Shown: positions 1-10,474, counted from the stretch's first letter. The stretch: 36,403 nt of DNA from Helicobacter cetorum (GCA_022729755.1 DZAZ01000012.1:1-36403); one strand, 5' to 3'. Notes: generated from the letters alone by a model not told the origin. Numbers and translations: made by a program.

Positions 1-2
1 AT

Positions 3-44
3 AAAATTCCTCGTGGTTATGGAGTTTGGATTAAGAGAGATTAA
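3..44 (+). CDS. 3' end of an unidentified CDS (…KIPRGYGVWIKRD*)
   Basis: Open frame from the window edge ending in TAA, followed by a palindromic segment; too short to identify. Confidence 0.3.
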   Translation, partial: KIPRGYGVWIKRD

Positions 45-54
45 TCTCTTAAAC
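33..54. terminator. Possible hairpin terminator (ttaagagAGATTAATCTcttaa)
   Basis: Inverted repeat centred on ATTAAT just after the partial CDS stop; small loop, no strong T-run. Confidence 0.25.
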
Positions 55-73
55 TTCCCCTTAAGTTGCAAAA

Positions 74-616
74 TTATAAATCAAAAATTTCACTAAAATC
101 CATTTCAAATTTACAAATATCCAAATCAATCTCACAAAAACCCTCTTTTTGAAACTTTCCCTTTAAATAATATTTATCATCTTTCAGCTCATATACTTCA
201 GCTTCTAAGTTTTCAGGCTCAATGATGATGTAGTATTTAACTTTTTCTCTCTCATAAATTTCAAATTTCAATCCTCTATCTTTTTTTTCTGTTGATGGCG
301 ATAAAATTTCAACTACCAAAGCTGGAGTTTTTGTAAGCTTTATAAAATCCACATCAACATCACAAACAATCAAATTATCAGGCTGAATAATTGTGTCATT
401 TCTCACAACCCAATCAACTGGCATAAAAACTTTACATCTTTTACAATTTTTTAATTTTGATTGAACTTCAAAAGCTATATTATTGCTAATTCTTTGATGT
501 TTTCCCTTTGGCATTGGTGACATTGCATAAGGCACACCATCAATCACTTCCCATCGTCCTTGCCAATTTTCATAATCTTCATAAGTATAATGCGGTAAAT
601 AATCAATCGCACCCAT
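74..616 (-). CDS. Uma2 family (DUF820) restriction-endonuclease-fold protein
   Basis: Y..WE.IDG..Y.MSPxP...HQ.I, QPDN.IVCD and PALVVEILSPST..KDR..K...Y motifs typical of Uma2/DUF820. Confidence 0.85.
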   Translation of the reverse strand: MGAIDYLPHYTYEDYENWQGRWEVIDGVPYAMSPMPKGKHQRISNNIAFEVQSKLKNCKRCKVFMPVDWVVRNDTIIQPDNLIVCDVDVDFIKLTKTPALVVEILSPSTEKKDRGLKFEIYEREKVKYYIIIEPENLEAEVYELKDDKYYLKGKFQKEGFCEIDLDICKFEMDFSEIFDL

Positions 617-739
617 AAAAAGCCTTTTTTATTAGTTTATTTCTTTATATTTAGTTTAGTAAAAAGTCTTACTTTTTTTAACAATTCTTTATAGTAATTT
701 AGTCTTTCGGATAGTAGGAGATAAAAAGAGAGAAAAACT

Positions 740-1237
740 CTATTTTATCTCTATTGCTTTAGTTGTAAAAAACTTTGTAGCTTTAGGATTTGAATAAATT
801 ACTTTATAATTCTCTTCTTTTTGATTTATAACTTTAAATTGAGTGTTTGTACTAGTTTTTTTAGCTAATTTATACTTTACTTCATATATTTGTTTGAAAC
901 CTTCAGCTTCTTCTACACTTATAATTTCAACATCAACTCCACCTTCTAATACATAAAGAGCTTTCATTAAATTCTCATTTGATGGTCTATAAAGTGCAGC
1001 AGTACACTTATCCATATCAGCTTGCATTGGCGGTGGTAAAGAAAATAGCATTGGTGGTAAAACATCGCACTCTTCAGGAAAAGGGCTTTTTCTTACTTTT
1101 ACGTCTTTTTTTTCTTTCTCTTTTGGAATTTCTGTCGTTGTCTCTTTTTTAGTTTCAAAAAAACCAGGGGGCATTGGAGGCATTTCACTAGCAAATAACA
1201 TTAATGGTAAAGTGAAAAATAAAACTTTTTTCTTCAT
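740..1237 (-). CDS. Putative secreted/periplasmic protein downstream of pseudopilin genes
   Basis: Internal ATG at 1237 preceded by AAAAAAGGAG; signal peptide MKKKVLFFTLPLMLFAS; same strand and cluster as pseudopilins. Confidence 0.6.
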   Translation of the reverse strand: MKKKVLFFTLPLMLFASEMPPMPPGFFETKKETTTEIPKEKEKKDVKVRKSPFPEECDVLPPMLFSLPPPMQADMDKCTAALYRPSNENLMKALYVLEGGVDVEIISVEEAEGFKQIYEVKYKLAKKTSTNTQFKVINQKEENYKVIYSNPKATKFFTTKAIEIK

Positions 1238-1250
1238 TAATTCTCCTTTT

Positions 1251-1769
1251 TTATAGTTTGTTAAATTCAAAAATTATAGGCTTTAACTTATCATTTTTTA
1301 AATAAATTAAAAATGATTTAGAACCATTTGAGTCATAAACTCTAAAAGCTTTGCAATTTGGAACAACTTTATCTAAATGAACATTAAACATTTCATTATC
1401 CTCAATTGGAAGTTTTATAGTACTTTTAGATTCAAGCCTAATCAAAGTATCATCTTTTTTAGATACAAACCAAACAACATTTGGATTCTTGATATTATAG
1501 AGAGAATTTTTTGACTTGTCAATTTGGACAATTGAGTAATTTTTTGAATCAGGTTTCTCTAAAAATTTAATTCCACCACTTGCTAAAGCCATATCTCTAT
1601 AAATAGTTGTTAAAAATTTTTCTCTAAGTTCAAGTTCTAAATTTTTATTTTCATAAAATTTATTTGTAAATTTTAGCGAATCAATAGAACTATATAAATA
1701 AATGAAAATCAAACTAATTAAAGCGACCGAAATCATCAATTCAATTAAAGTAAAAGCTCTCTTGCTCAT
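1251..1769 (-). CDS. Prepilin-type N-cleavage protein (GspJ-like pseudopilin)
   Basis: MSKRAFTLIELMISVALISLIFIYLY type III prepilin signal; ORF track extends to 1784. Confidence 0.75.
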   Translation of the reverse strand: MSKRAFTLIELMISVALISLIFIYLYSSIDSLKFTNKFYENKNLELELREKFLTTIYRDMALASGGIKFLEKPDSKNYSIVQIDKSKNSLYNIKNPNVVWFVSKKDDTLIRLESKSTIKLPIEDNEMFNVHLDKVVPNCKAFRVYDSNGSKSFLIYLKNDKLKPIIFEFNKL

Positions 1770-1770
1770 A

Positions 1771-2442
1771 CTACATTCCACCAATACTTGGTAATGTATT
1801 TGAATTTGAAGATGGAATTTGTGGCATTTGCTGATTATTATTATTTTGCTGATTTATAGAAGGTAATTGTGGTGGATTACCTTGAATCGTTTCTTGATTT
1901 GTTTGTACTTGAGTATTTTGTGTTGTGTCTCCTCCACCTATTAATGGCTCTTGTGTTATAGTTGGCATATTCTCCATTCCTTCAAACTCAAATGAGTAAA
2001 GATATGTCCCCGCCTCTTTGAATTTTACATCAATTCTATTTAACAAAATTGGCTCAAGCTCAACACCTTCAGCTCCAGCATCTGAATAATCAAGCTCATC
2101 TTCTTCATCTACAATATTTCCCGAAGCAAATGGCTCAATTTGGGCTATTTCAACTTTTTTAATATGTACATTTTCTTCTTTTAAAATTTTTTCCAACTCA
2201 TCATTTTTTATATTTGGATATTTTAACTTAATAATTTCAAAAAGAGTTCTATCTTTATCTTCTAACTCTTTTGAATAACTATTAAAAACTAAAGAAGCTT
2301 TTTCATTTATATCAATTCTACTAAGTGAAAACTCAAAAGTTCTAGTATGATTTGAGTGAATTTGAAGTAAACTAAGCCCAACAACACTTATTATAATAAC
2401 TGAAACCATCACTTCAATTAGTGTAAAAGCCCTAATCTTCAT
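1771..2442 (-). CDS. Prepilin-type protein (GspI-like) with Q/N/P-rich C-terminal tail
   Basis: MKIRAFTLIEVMVSVIIISVVGLSLL prepilin signal; low-complexity tail NQQNNNNQQMPQIPSSNSN. Confidence 0.75.
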   Translation of the reverse strand: MKIRAFTLIEVMVSVIIISVVGLSLLQIHSNHTRTFEFSLSRIDINEKASLVFNSYSKELEDKDRTLFEIIKLKYPNIKNDELEKILKEENVHIKKVEIAQIEPFASGNIVDEEDELDYSDAGAEGVELEPILLNRIDVKFKEAGTYLYSFEFEGMENMPTITQEPLIGGGDTTQNTQVQTNQETIQGNPPQLPSINQQNNNNQQMPQIPSSNSNTLPSIGGM

Positions 2443-3001
2443 AATAATCACCAGCATTAACAGGATAATAATTTCTATTTAAAAATTGCTCTTTTGCCAA
2501 TTGTTCATCGCTAGTTACATTTACATCGCTAAAATAAGAGTTAAAAATGTAGTATTTAGCAAAATTATAAACTACAAATGAAGAGTTAGAACCATTTGGA
2601 TATATTTTATATTCAAAGCAAACTTTTTCTAATTCTGGAAATTCCACACTTTGGTCAATAAATCTCTCTTTAAATTCAACTTTAACCAACTCGCCATACT
2701 CATCAATCACATAAATTTTTAATTTATCATCTAATTTCAGTTTTAAATCATCGTTTATAATTTTTTCATCTTCATAAACTACACACTTTTGACAATTTTG
2801 ATAACAAACTAATTTAATTAATTTATCATTTTTTTGAAACTCTTTCATAAACTCTTTTAAATTTTCAAACTTAAACTCTTTATCTTTTGAAAAAAATCTA
2901 TCAAAAGAAATTCCAACCAAAGTATATAAAATACCTATAATAAAAATAACTAATATTAATTCAAAGAGGGTAAAACCTCTTTTTTTATCTATTTTTGACA
3001 C
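2432..3001 (-). CDS. Prepilin-type protein (GspH-like pseudopilin)
   Basis: KKRGFTLFELILVIFIIGILYTLVG prepilin signal. Confidence 0.7.
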   Translation of the reverse strand: MSKIDKKRGFTLFELILVIFIIGILYTLVGISFDRFFSKDKEFKFENLKEFMKEFQKNDKLIKLVCYQNCQKCVVYEDEKIINDDLKLKLDDKLKIYVIDEYGELVKVEFKERFIDQSVEFPELEKVCFEYKIYPNGSNSSFVVYNFAKYYIFNSYFSDVNVTSDEQLAKEQFLNRNYYPVNAGDYYED

Positions 3002-3432
3002 TCGCTAAATCTTATGTCTTTTGCTTCATCAATTCCACCCTCTTTAGCATCAGCTCCAAGAGAGATAAGTTCATAACTTTCTTCACCTTTTACATATACA
3101 AATGCTCTTTTCCAAGGGTCTTTTGGAATATTTCCCTCTTCAAAATAACCTTTTAGCGAATAGTTTGGATATTTTGTCTCATCAGGATTTTTTGCTAGTG
3201 AATTTAATCCCTCTTCTGTATCAGGATATGTTCCATTATCTAATTTAAACATTTTAAGTGCTTCAGATACATTTTTCATTTGAATACAAACTAATTTTTG
3301 CTTTGCTTCTTCACTCTTTCCAATTAAATTTGGCATTACAATAGAAGCTAAAAGTCCTAAAATAATAATAACAATCATAATTTCAATAAGTGAAAAACCT
3401 CGTTTACTTCTTCGATACTTTTTATTATTCAT
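2989..3432 (-). CDS. gspG: Type II secretion major pseudopilin GspG
   Basis: RGFSLIEIMIVIIILGLLASIVMPNLIGK…DNGTYPDTEEGLNSL…KDPW…SLGADAKEGG canonical GspG. Confidence 0.9.
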   Translation of the reverse strand: MNNKKYRRSKRGFSLIEIMIVIIILGLLASIVMPNLIGKSEEAKQKLVCIQMKNVSEALKMFKLDNGTYPDTEEGLNSLAKNPDETKYPNYSLKGYFEEGNIPKDPWKRAFVYVKGEESYELISLGADAKEGGIDEAKDIRFSECQK

Positions 3433-3489
3433 AAAAATACCCCTTTGTCAAATAAATTTAAAAGTCGCAATTATATAACAATTTATCTT

Positions 3490-5580
3490 TTATTTAAGTA
3501 ATAGTTTTCTAACCCTTCGTTTATTACCACCAAAAATCTCTTTGTAGCGATTCTTTAAAATTTGTGATTGTAACTCTTCGGTTGTTGTTTGTTTTTGGTA
3601 AAGTAGTAAAAAGCTTTTATCACTTAATTTTTCTAAAACACTTGGAATAGTATCTACATAACTAGACCACGAAATAGTGTTAACTCTTGCACTAAATACT
3701 ATTAATAACTCATCTTTTTCTATTTTAGAGCTAAAATCATCAAACCTCGTCCAATCATCAAACCTATTTTGTTTAAAAGTTAAAGATGGTTTAAGGTTCA
3801 TTACAGCTTCGACATATCGCAAAGTCATATTTGAAGCCATAACATTAACTTCTAAACCTAATTTCTTGCTAAAAGTTTTAAGTTGCATCATAGAGTGCAA
3901 AAATCCCTCTTCTAACTCGGCTCGTGGTGGAATTGCAATTGTCACATTGCTAAATGTGTTCAAAGGTTGCGATAAACAAGAGATTATTAGAGAGTGTTTA
4001 CTCTTTTTAACTACCGTGTTTATAACATTTCCAAAAATTTTATCACTATCAACACTTTTACTCTTATCCCAAACTAATAAAATATCTGAAACCATTAATT
4101 CAGTTGCACTTTTTATTATTCCATTACCAATTGATGGGGCTATTCTAGTTATTATTTGAACTTGATTTTCAGTTGCACTACCGATTTTAACCGCATCTTC
4201 TAAAATTCTTCTACTAAAGTGTAATTGCTCTTCCGTCTCTTTATTATCTTTTACGACTTTAAGTGCATATATTGGACTATCACTTTCATCTTTGAAAAAA
4301 ACAGCTAAATTCATCAATTCACTTATTTTTGATTGAGTTCCTGTTGCTAATAGTAATTTTTGTTTCTCTTCGTGTTTTTGATTTATAATGTTTGCCTCTT
4401 TATCTGCTATTTTTTGTCCCCATTTTTCAACTATTAAAGAACTAACTAAGCAAGTTACCAAAATTTTTACGATAGTTCCATTTAATATAGTTTCATCAAA
4501 AAAGTTAAGTTTGTACCCAACAAAAACAACAGCTAATGAAACAGCAGCTTGAGAAACACTAAGTCCATAAATAACCATACCTTCCGATTTATCTAATTTT
4601 AAAGTTTTTTGTGTGAATACAGCCGCAAGATATTTTCCAACTAAAGTTATAACAATTAATACAATAGAGACCCAAATAGTTTCAAATGAGATAAAAAAAA
4701 CTTTTAAATCTACAATCATTCCAACACCGATTAAGAAAAATGGAATAAATATGGCATTTCCAATAAATTCAATTCTATTCATAAGTGGAGAGTTGTGAGG
4801 TATAAATCTATTTAATACAAGTCCAGCAGCAAATGCTCCAATGATAGGCTCAAGTTTTACAAAATCTGCTAAAGAAGCCGATAAAAAAACCATTGCTAAA
4901 ACAAAAATATATTGAGGAATACTCTCTTGATATTTTGTAAAAAATAGGTATGCAATCTTTGGCAATAACCAAAAAATAATTACTCCAAATATAAAAGTTG
5001 AAATTAAAAGCTTAGTCCAAAATAAAACTCCAAGCTCTCCTCCAACACTTGCCGTAATTACAGCTAAAACTAAAAGTGAAGCACTATCAGTAATTACAGT
5101 TCCACCAACAGCCGTAGAAACGGCACTACTTTTAGTAATTCCTAATTGAGTTGCTATTGGATAACTAATAAGTGTGTGAGCTCCAAACATACTACCTAAT
5201 AATAAAGATGAAATAAAATTTAATCCTAAAAGATAATATCCACCTAATGTTCCAAGTATCATAGGCACACTAAATGTAAATAAACCAAAAATTAAACTTC
5301 TATGACGATTTTTTTTAAAATCCACCAAATCTATTTCAACTGCTGCTAAAAACATAATATAAAGCAATCCAACAGTTCCAAGAAGTATAATGGAGCTATC
5401 TCTTGCCAAAATTCCAAGCCCATTTGGACCCAAAAATACACCTGCCAAAATAAGTCCAACTACGGAAGGAACATTAAGTCGTTTTAGCCATAATTGAGAA
5501 AATAAAACTATTACTAATATAATAAAAAATATTAAAACTGGATTTGTAAAAGGAATAATAAAAAAGTCGTCGTGATGCAT
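3490..5580 (-). CDS. Kef-type (CPA2) cation:proton antiporter with C-terminal UspA-like region
   Basis: Multi-TM protein; LILAGVFLGPNGLG, GAHTLISYPIA, EPIIGAFAAGLVLNR motifs. Confidence 0.85.
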   Translation of the reverse strand: MHHDDFFIIPFTNPVLIFFIILVIVLFSQLWLKRLNVPSVVGLILAGVFLGPNGLGILARDSSIILLGTVGLLYIMFLAAVEIDLVDFKKNRHRSLIFGLFTFSVPMILGTLGGYYLLGLNFISSLLLGSMFGAHTLISYPIATQLGITKSSAVSTAVGGTVITDSASLLVLAVITASVGGELGVLFWTKLLISTFIFGVIIFWLLPKIAYLFFTKYQESIPQYIFVLAMVFLSASLADFVKLEPIIGAFAAGLVLNRFIPHNSPLMNRIEFIGNAIFIPFFLIGVGMIVDLKVFFISFETIWVSIVLIVITLVGKYLAAVFTQKTLKLDKSEGMVIYGLSVSQAAVSLAVVFVGYKLNFFDETILNGTIVKILVTCLVSSLIVEKWGQKIADKEANIINQKHEEKQKLLLATGTQSKISELMNLAVFFKDESDSPIYALKVVKDNKETEEQLHFSRRILEDAVKIGSATENQVQIITRIAPSIGNGIIKSATELMVSDILLVWDKSKSVDSDKIFGNVINTVVKKSKHSLIISCLSQPLNTFSNVTIAIPPRAELEEGFLHSMMQLKTFSKKLGLEVNVMASNMTLRYVEAVMNLKPSLTFKQNRFDDWTRFDDFSSKIEKDELLIVFSARVNTISWSSYVDTIPSVLEKLSDKSFLLLYQKQTTTEELQSQILKNRYKEIFGGNKRRVRKLLLK

Positions 5581-5633
5581 AAAAAAGCCTTTTTACTTTA
5601 TTGCTTAATTTTGATTAAGTTTTAAAGTTTTTA

Positions 5634-6827
5634 TTAAAAATTATAATTTGCTCTTAGTACATATCCAGTATAGCTATCAGCTCCCGTATTAGTATTATCT
5701 TCTAAAAATACGATAACTCCATCAACTGAAAATGGCTCTTTTTCATAACCAAGAACTATATCAAACTCTTCTTTGTCAAAATTATCTGCTTTAAATACAC
5801 CATAGTATGCACCAATTAAAGCACCATTTAAGCCAAAATTACTTAAATCTTGTTCAACTCCACCCGCATATGCTTGAGCATTTTTGCCATTTACTGGTGT
5901 TAAATTATCAAAATATGATGTAAACATAGGAGCCCCACCCCAAGCCTCAATTAATTCATCATCATTTCCATCATTAAATGCAATATTCAAAGTTGTGTTT
6001 GTTTGTAAAGTTGCAAAAGCATTTAAACCTACCATAAATGCTTTTTTAGCTCCCATTACTTTATCGCCAATATCAGCTTGAAATTGATACTGCCCACCAA
6101 CTCCAAAATCTACACCATTAAAGTTAAATTTATATCCAGCTTCTAAATAGAGTGCATTTACAACATTTGTAATATAGTAATTCCAAAATTGAAGATTTAC
6201 ATTCTCAACTCCTTCATAAGTTGCACTAACAAAAGCTATTCCATCATCATTTTGGATTTCAGCTGCTGTTTGAATTGCTCCAAATCTTTCAGGACCAACT
6301 GCACTCTCCCAACCACTCATTTTATTAAAATATCCAGCACTTAAAGTTAAATCTTTTATAGTCGTGTTTGTAGCTAAAATCCCACTAAAAGTATTTGGTA
6401 TCATTCTAATATCATCTGAATTCATAAGTGGAGTATCAAGCTCTTGACGACCGATTTTAATCGTTGTATCTGAAATATTTGCTCTAAAATATGCTTCACC
6501 CAAAATAGTATAACTTTTTTTATCTGCATCAAAAAAATCACCATTTACCTTATCTTTTTTTCTATCGTTAAAACCTAAACTATTTGAAGTGTAACCAGTT
6601 ACTCCAGCTCCATATTTTTGAGCTTCAGATGTTTCTAAATGCACCTTTGCACCCAAACTAAAAGCTCGTTCATCTATTTGTTCTTTTTTATCAAAAGCAA
6701 CTTTAATAAGCCCTGCTCTTACTTGTCCATTAATTTTGCCACTTTGAAATGTATCTCTAAGCCAAGCAATATCATCAGCCATCAACATATTAACTGCAAC
6801 GATTGAAAGTAATAATGTCTTTTTCAA
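5634..6827 (-). CDS. OprD-family outer membrane porin (Campylobacterota type)
   Basis: Signal peptide, GQVRAGLI, IKIGRQELDTPLMNSDDIRMIPNTFSG, C-terminal …LRANYNF beta-barrel end. Confidence 0.85.
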   Translation of the reverse strand: MKKTLLLSIVAVNMLMADDIAWLRDTFQSGKINGQVRAGLIKVAFDKKEQIDERAFSLGAKVHLETSEAQKYGAGVTGYTSNSLGFNDRKKDKVNGDFFDADKKSYTILGEAYFRANISDTTIKIGRQELDTPLMNSDDIRMIPNTFSGILATNTTIKDLTLSAGYFNKMSGWESAVGPERFGAIQTAAEIQNDDGIAFVSATYEGVENVNLQFWNYYITNVVNALYLEAGYKFNFNGVDFGVGGQYQFQADIGDKVMGAKKAFMVGLNAFATLQTNTTLNIAFNDGNDDELIEAWGGAPMFTSYFDNLTPVNGKNAQAYAGGVEQDLSNFGLNGALIGAYYGVFKADNFDKEEFDIVLGYEKEPFSVDGVIVFLEDNTNTGADSYTGYVLRANYNF

Positions 6828-6878
6828 TTTTTATCCTTTTTTTAATATTTTTTGTATTATATATTTTGCTAACTTAGT

Positions 6879-7643
6879 TTAAATTGAAGTATTTTGAAAA
6901 TCATTATCATCTAATTTAAAAAATTCCCTTAAAGCATAGTGTCTAAACTCTTTTGCTTCAATCAAATCTCCCTCAAAAAGCACTTTTTTATTAAATAAAA
7001 TAGAAAATCTATCAAGTACTCTATTTATAGTTTCAATTTGGTGAGTTACCATTACAACAGTTAAATTTAACATATTTCTAAGTTCAAGTATCAATTTATC
7101 GAAAGCTTCAGCACTTATTGGGTCAAGTCCACTTGTAGGCTCATCTAAAAATAAAAGTTTAGGGTCAAGCACCAAAGCTCTGGCAAGTCCTACTCTTTTT
7201 TTCATTCCACCACTAAGTTCGGCTGGATATAAATTTGCAACTCTTTCAGATGATAAACCCACCATTTCTATTTTTGCATAAGCTATCTCTTTGATTAACT
7301 CTTGAGGTAAATTTGTGTACTCTTTTAGTGGAATTGAAACATTCTCAAGTACATTAAGCGAAGAAAATAAAGCTCCAAATTGAAAAAGCACACCCGTATT
7401 TAATCTAAATTTGGCGACCTCTTTAGAACTCATTTTTTTTAAATTTTTACCAAAAATAATAATTTCACCATTTCTATACTCTTGTAACATTATCATCTCT
7501 CGCAAAAGTGTCGATTTTCCCGTACCACTTCCGCCAAGAATTCCATAAATTTCACCCTCATTAATAGTTAAATTTACACCATCGTGGATAGTTTCACTTC
7601 CAAATTTTGTTATAAGATTATTAACTTTTACAACTTCACCCAT
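6879..7643 (-). CDS. mlaF: ABC transporter ATP-binding protein, MlaF/Ttg2A type
   Basis: GGSGTGKSTLLREM Walker A, ELSGGMKKRVGLARAL signature, FLDEPTSGLDPISA Walker B; ORF track extends to 7649. Confidence 0.8.
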   Translation of the reverse strand: MGEVVKVNNLITKFGSETIHDGVNLTINEGEIYGILGGSGTGKSTLLREMIMLQEYRNGEIIIFGKNLKKMSSKEVAKFRLNTGVLFQFGALFSSLNVLENVSIPLKEYTNLPQELIKEIAYAKIEMVGLSSERVANLYPAELSGGMKKRVGLARALVLDPKLLFLDEPTSGLDPISAEAFDKLILELRNMLNLTVVMVTHQIETINRVLDRFSILFNKKVLFEGDLIEAKEFRHYALREFFKLDDNDFQNTSI

Positions 7644-7658
7644 AATCAACCTTAAGCT

Positions 7659-9623
7659 TTAAGTTTTAAATTGATTTAACTTATTGCTTAACTCTTCAGT
7701 CATTTTATGCAAATACTCAATCGCTGAAACTATCTCTTCCACACTTCTAGCATTTGAAGTTGAAATTTCACTTATCTCTTCAGTTTTTGCAATATTTGTT
7801 TTAATGCTATTTGCGATTTTTAAATTATTCTCTAATGCTTCATTTGCAACATTGACACTACTATCCATAATTATTGAAGTTTCATTAATTTTATTTTCAA
7901 CTTCACTTGAAATATCAGAAAGTTCATTAATAACTTCCGAATTTCTATTCATATTTTCACTTGCATCGATGATAGATTGAACTATCACACTAATAGTGGC
8001 ATTAATTTCACTTAAGCTTTTTTGAGTTCGTTCAGCGAGTTGTCTAACCTCATCAGCTACAACGGCAAAACCTCTTCCGTGCTCACCCGCACGAGCAGCT
8101 TCAATTGCAGCATTAAGTGCTAATAAATTTGTTTGTTCGGCGATATCACTAATTACAGTTAAAACTGACTTTACAGCTTCAGCATCTGAACTTAATTGAT
8201 TAAGTTTAATAGAAAGTTCAACTTCGCTTTGTGAAGTAGTTTGAATTTTTGAAACCATATTTAAAATAACTTTTCTAACTTCTTGCAAATTATCTTTTGC
8301 AATTACAATATCATTTTTTGTTTTTTGAGATTTTTCTAAAGACTCTTCAAGTGAAATTTTCATCTCTTTTTCACTTTTTACATTTTCATTTATAATTCTT
8401 GCTTCATCTTCAACCCTATGTCCAACTTGTAAAGCACTAGAAGAAAGCTCATTTGCAACTGAAGCTGTTTCGTGCGAACTGTTTTTAATAGTATTTATCG
8501 TAGTTTGTACTTTTTCTATAAAATTATTTACCTCTTGTTTTGCTTGTTCTAGCTCATCAGCTCCATTAACTTTTAATCTTTTAGTTAAATCTCCATCTCC
8601 ACTTGAGAGATTTTTTGCAGTTTCTCTTAAAGTTTCTATTTTTCGCACGATAGTTATCAATAAAACACTATATAAAACTATAATCACAACTATTAAAATA
8701 ATTAAAGCGATAAAAACTTTACTTATATATTCACTTAACTCACTTGAATAGTTAAATATCTCTTCTAATTTTATCTCTTTTAATTTTGCAATCTCTTCAA
8801 TTTTGCTTTGGTACTCACCAGCAACTTTATCAACCTCTTGCATAATATTTTCGCCATCTTTTCTAGTTTTATTAATAGCTATCCCATAATTAGCCATCTC
8901 TAAACCTACATCAAACATTTTTAAATACAAAGCTTCAAACTCTTTTAGAGCATTAATCATTGAAGCATCTTTGATAGAATTTTTAGAGGTATTAATATCA
9001 GCTAAAATACAACTTTTTCGCTCATTAACTTCATTAATTCCCTCACTATCTCCAACTGCTAAAATATCTGTGAAAACTTCTTGAGTAGTTTTAATGTCAT
9101 ATTTCATATTTAAAAATAAATTTTGATTTAATTTAGTTGATAAGTGTATTGTTAATTTTTCTAAATTTTCATTTTGTGCATCAAATTTTTGCATACTCTC
9201 CATTGATTTAGCTCTAGCTTCTCTTTTATCAATGCCATTTTGTGCCATTTTATGAAGTAATTCATAATATCCATTAAACCCATCTTCAATAGATTTTAAA
9301 TTAATTAAATCATCCTCTTTTAAATCCATATTTTTAAACTCTTGTATCTCTTTTAAAAAATCACTTTTTTCATTCTCAAGCTCTTTTAAACCTTCAATTT
9401 CACCCATTGCAAAAATATCTGTTGCAATCTCTTGTAAATGTTTTATCTCATATTTAAACTCATTAAAATGAGAAGTTATATGTGATTGATAAATCAAATC
9501 ATTGTGTGCAGAATGCATCTGTTTATCTGCAAAAAAAGATAAAACACTTGCAATAATTAATAAAGTTATCGCTACAACAACTATAATTACCGTTTTATGA
9601 AAAATTTTAACACTACTTAACAT
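7659..9623 (-). CDS. Methyl-accepting chemotaxis protein
   Basis: Two TM segments, HAMP, conserved hairpin [43 protein letters not shown]. Confidence 0.95.
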   Translation of the reverse strand: MLSSVKIFHKTVIIVVVAITLLIIASVLSFFADKQMHSAHNDLIYQSHITSHFNEFKYEIKHLQEIATDIFAMGEIEGLKELENEKSDFLKEIQEFKNMDLKEDDLINLKSIEDGFNGYYELLHKMAQNGIDKREARAKSMESMQKFDAQNENLEKLTIHLSTKLNQNLFLNMKYDIKTTQEVFTDILAVGDSEGINEVNERKSCILADINTSKNSIKDASMINALKEFEALYLKMFDVGLEMANYGIAINKTRKDGENIMQEVDKVAGEYQSKIEEIAKLKEIKLEEIFNYSSELSEYISKVFIALIILIVVIIVLYSVLLITIVRKIETLRETAKNLSSGDGDLTKRLKVNGADELEQAKQEVNNFIEKVQTTINTIKNSSHETASVANELSSSALQVGHRVEDEARIINENVKSEKEMKISLEESLEKSQKTKNDIVIAKDNLQEVRKVILNMVSKIQTTSQSEVELSIKLNQLSSDAEAVKSVLTVISDIAEQTNLLALNAAIEAARAGEHGRGFAVVADEVRQLAERTQKSLSEINATISVIVQSIIDASENMNRNSEVINELSDISSEVENKINETSIIMDSSVNVANEALENNLKIANSIKTNIAKTEEISEISTSNARSVEEIVSAIEYLHKMTEELSNKLNQFKT

Positions 9624-9870
9624 TTTTTAAATCCTCCATTTCTTTTTTGTCCATTGCTTGAATTAAATCCTCATAAATTTTTAAACTTTCCATCGCTTCA
9701 TTTTCATCAATTTTATTAATAGCATAACCAATATGAATTAATACATAATCATTTATTTTAACCTCATCAGCTAATAAATCAAGCCCCACAACTCTTTTAA
9801 CCCCCATTGTATCAACTGTTGCCATATTCTCATTTATTTCGACAACTTTAGATGGAATTGCTAAACACAT
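9613..9870 (-). CDS. hypC: HypC/HupF-family hydrogenase maturation chaperone
   Basis: [12 protein letters not shown]…[10 protein letters not shown]…[19 protein letters not shown]. Confidence 0.9.
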   Translation of the reverse strand: MCLAIPSKVVEINENMATVDTMGVKRVVGLDLLADEVKINDYVLIHIGYAINKIDENEAMESLKIYEDLIQAMDKKEMEDLKNVK

Positions 9871-9889
9871 AAACTCCTCCTACTTTTAT

Positions 9890-10471
9890 TTATATATTTA
9901 ATGGATTTGTAAAAATTTGATTATTTAACAGTTTCTCAAAACTAAATTTATCTCCCCATTCATTTTGAATTTGCTCCGAAAAAACAACCTCTTTTAAATC
10001 TATTTCACCCATAATTTTACTGTAAGCATCTTCTCTAAAACACTGGGCATATCCACTATCAGTTTCGTGAACTATAATACTATTAAGTATCACCTCTTTT
10101 TCTGCATTTAACATTTTCGTTTGAGTTAAAAGTTTATCAATTATCAAAAAAATAACTCTTGAGAGTTGTTCAGCACTTGGGCTAACAGGAAGGCTAACCC
10201 ATCGTTTGCTAAATTTTTTTATATACTCAATATACTCTTTATTATCTTTATCCCAAAAAGTTGTTGAGTGGTCAAAACTATCGATAAAATCTTTAATATA
10301 GAGTTTCATTAAACCAAAATCATAAACCATTTGTCCATTATCCAAAAAGTTTGATTTTATTAAAACTTCAACTTTATAACTATGCCCGTGAAGTGATTGT
10401 GAACATCTAGTTGATGAACAATTTCTTACGATATGAGCATTTTCAAATTTAAATAATTTTCTAATCAACAC
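9890..10471 (-). CDS. queD: 6-carboxy-tetrahydropterin synthase / PTPS family (QueD)
   Basis: F.F.NAHI…LHGHSYKVEV…VYDFGLMK…DHSTTFW…HETDSGYAQ. Confidence 0.85.
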   Translation of the reverse strand: MLIRKLFKFENAHIVRNCSSTRCSQSLHGHSYKVEVLIKSNFLDNGQMVYDFGLMKLYIKDFIDSFDHSTTFWDKDNKEYIEYIKKFSKRWVSLPVSPSAEQLSRVIFLIIDKLLTQTKMLNAEKEVILNSIIVHETDSGYAQCFREDAYSKIMGEIDLKEVVFSEQIQNEWGDKFSFEKLLNNQIFTNPLNI

Positions 10472-10474
10472 AAT

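Noticed and set aside
74-616. Uma2 protein as part of a defence or mobile island
   Set aside because: Uma2/DUF820 genes are widespread singletons; no neighbouring mobile or defence genes in this window.
3677-4159. 160-aa plus-strand ORF antisense to the Kef antiporter gene
   Set aside because: Low-complexity S/T/L-rich antisense shadow ORF over a well-supported gene; no recognisable domain.
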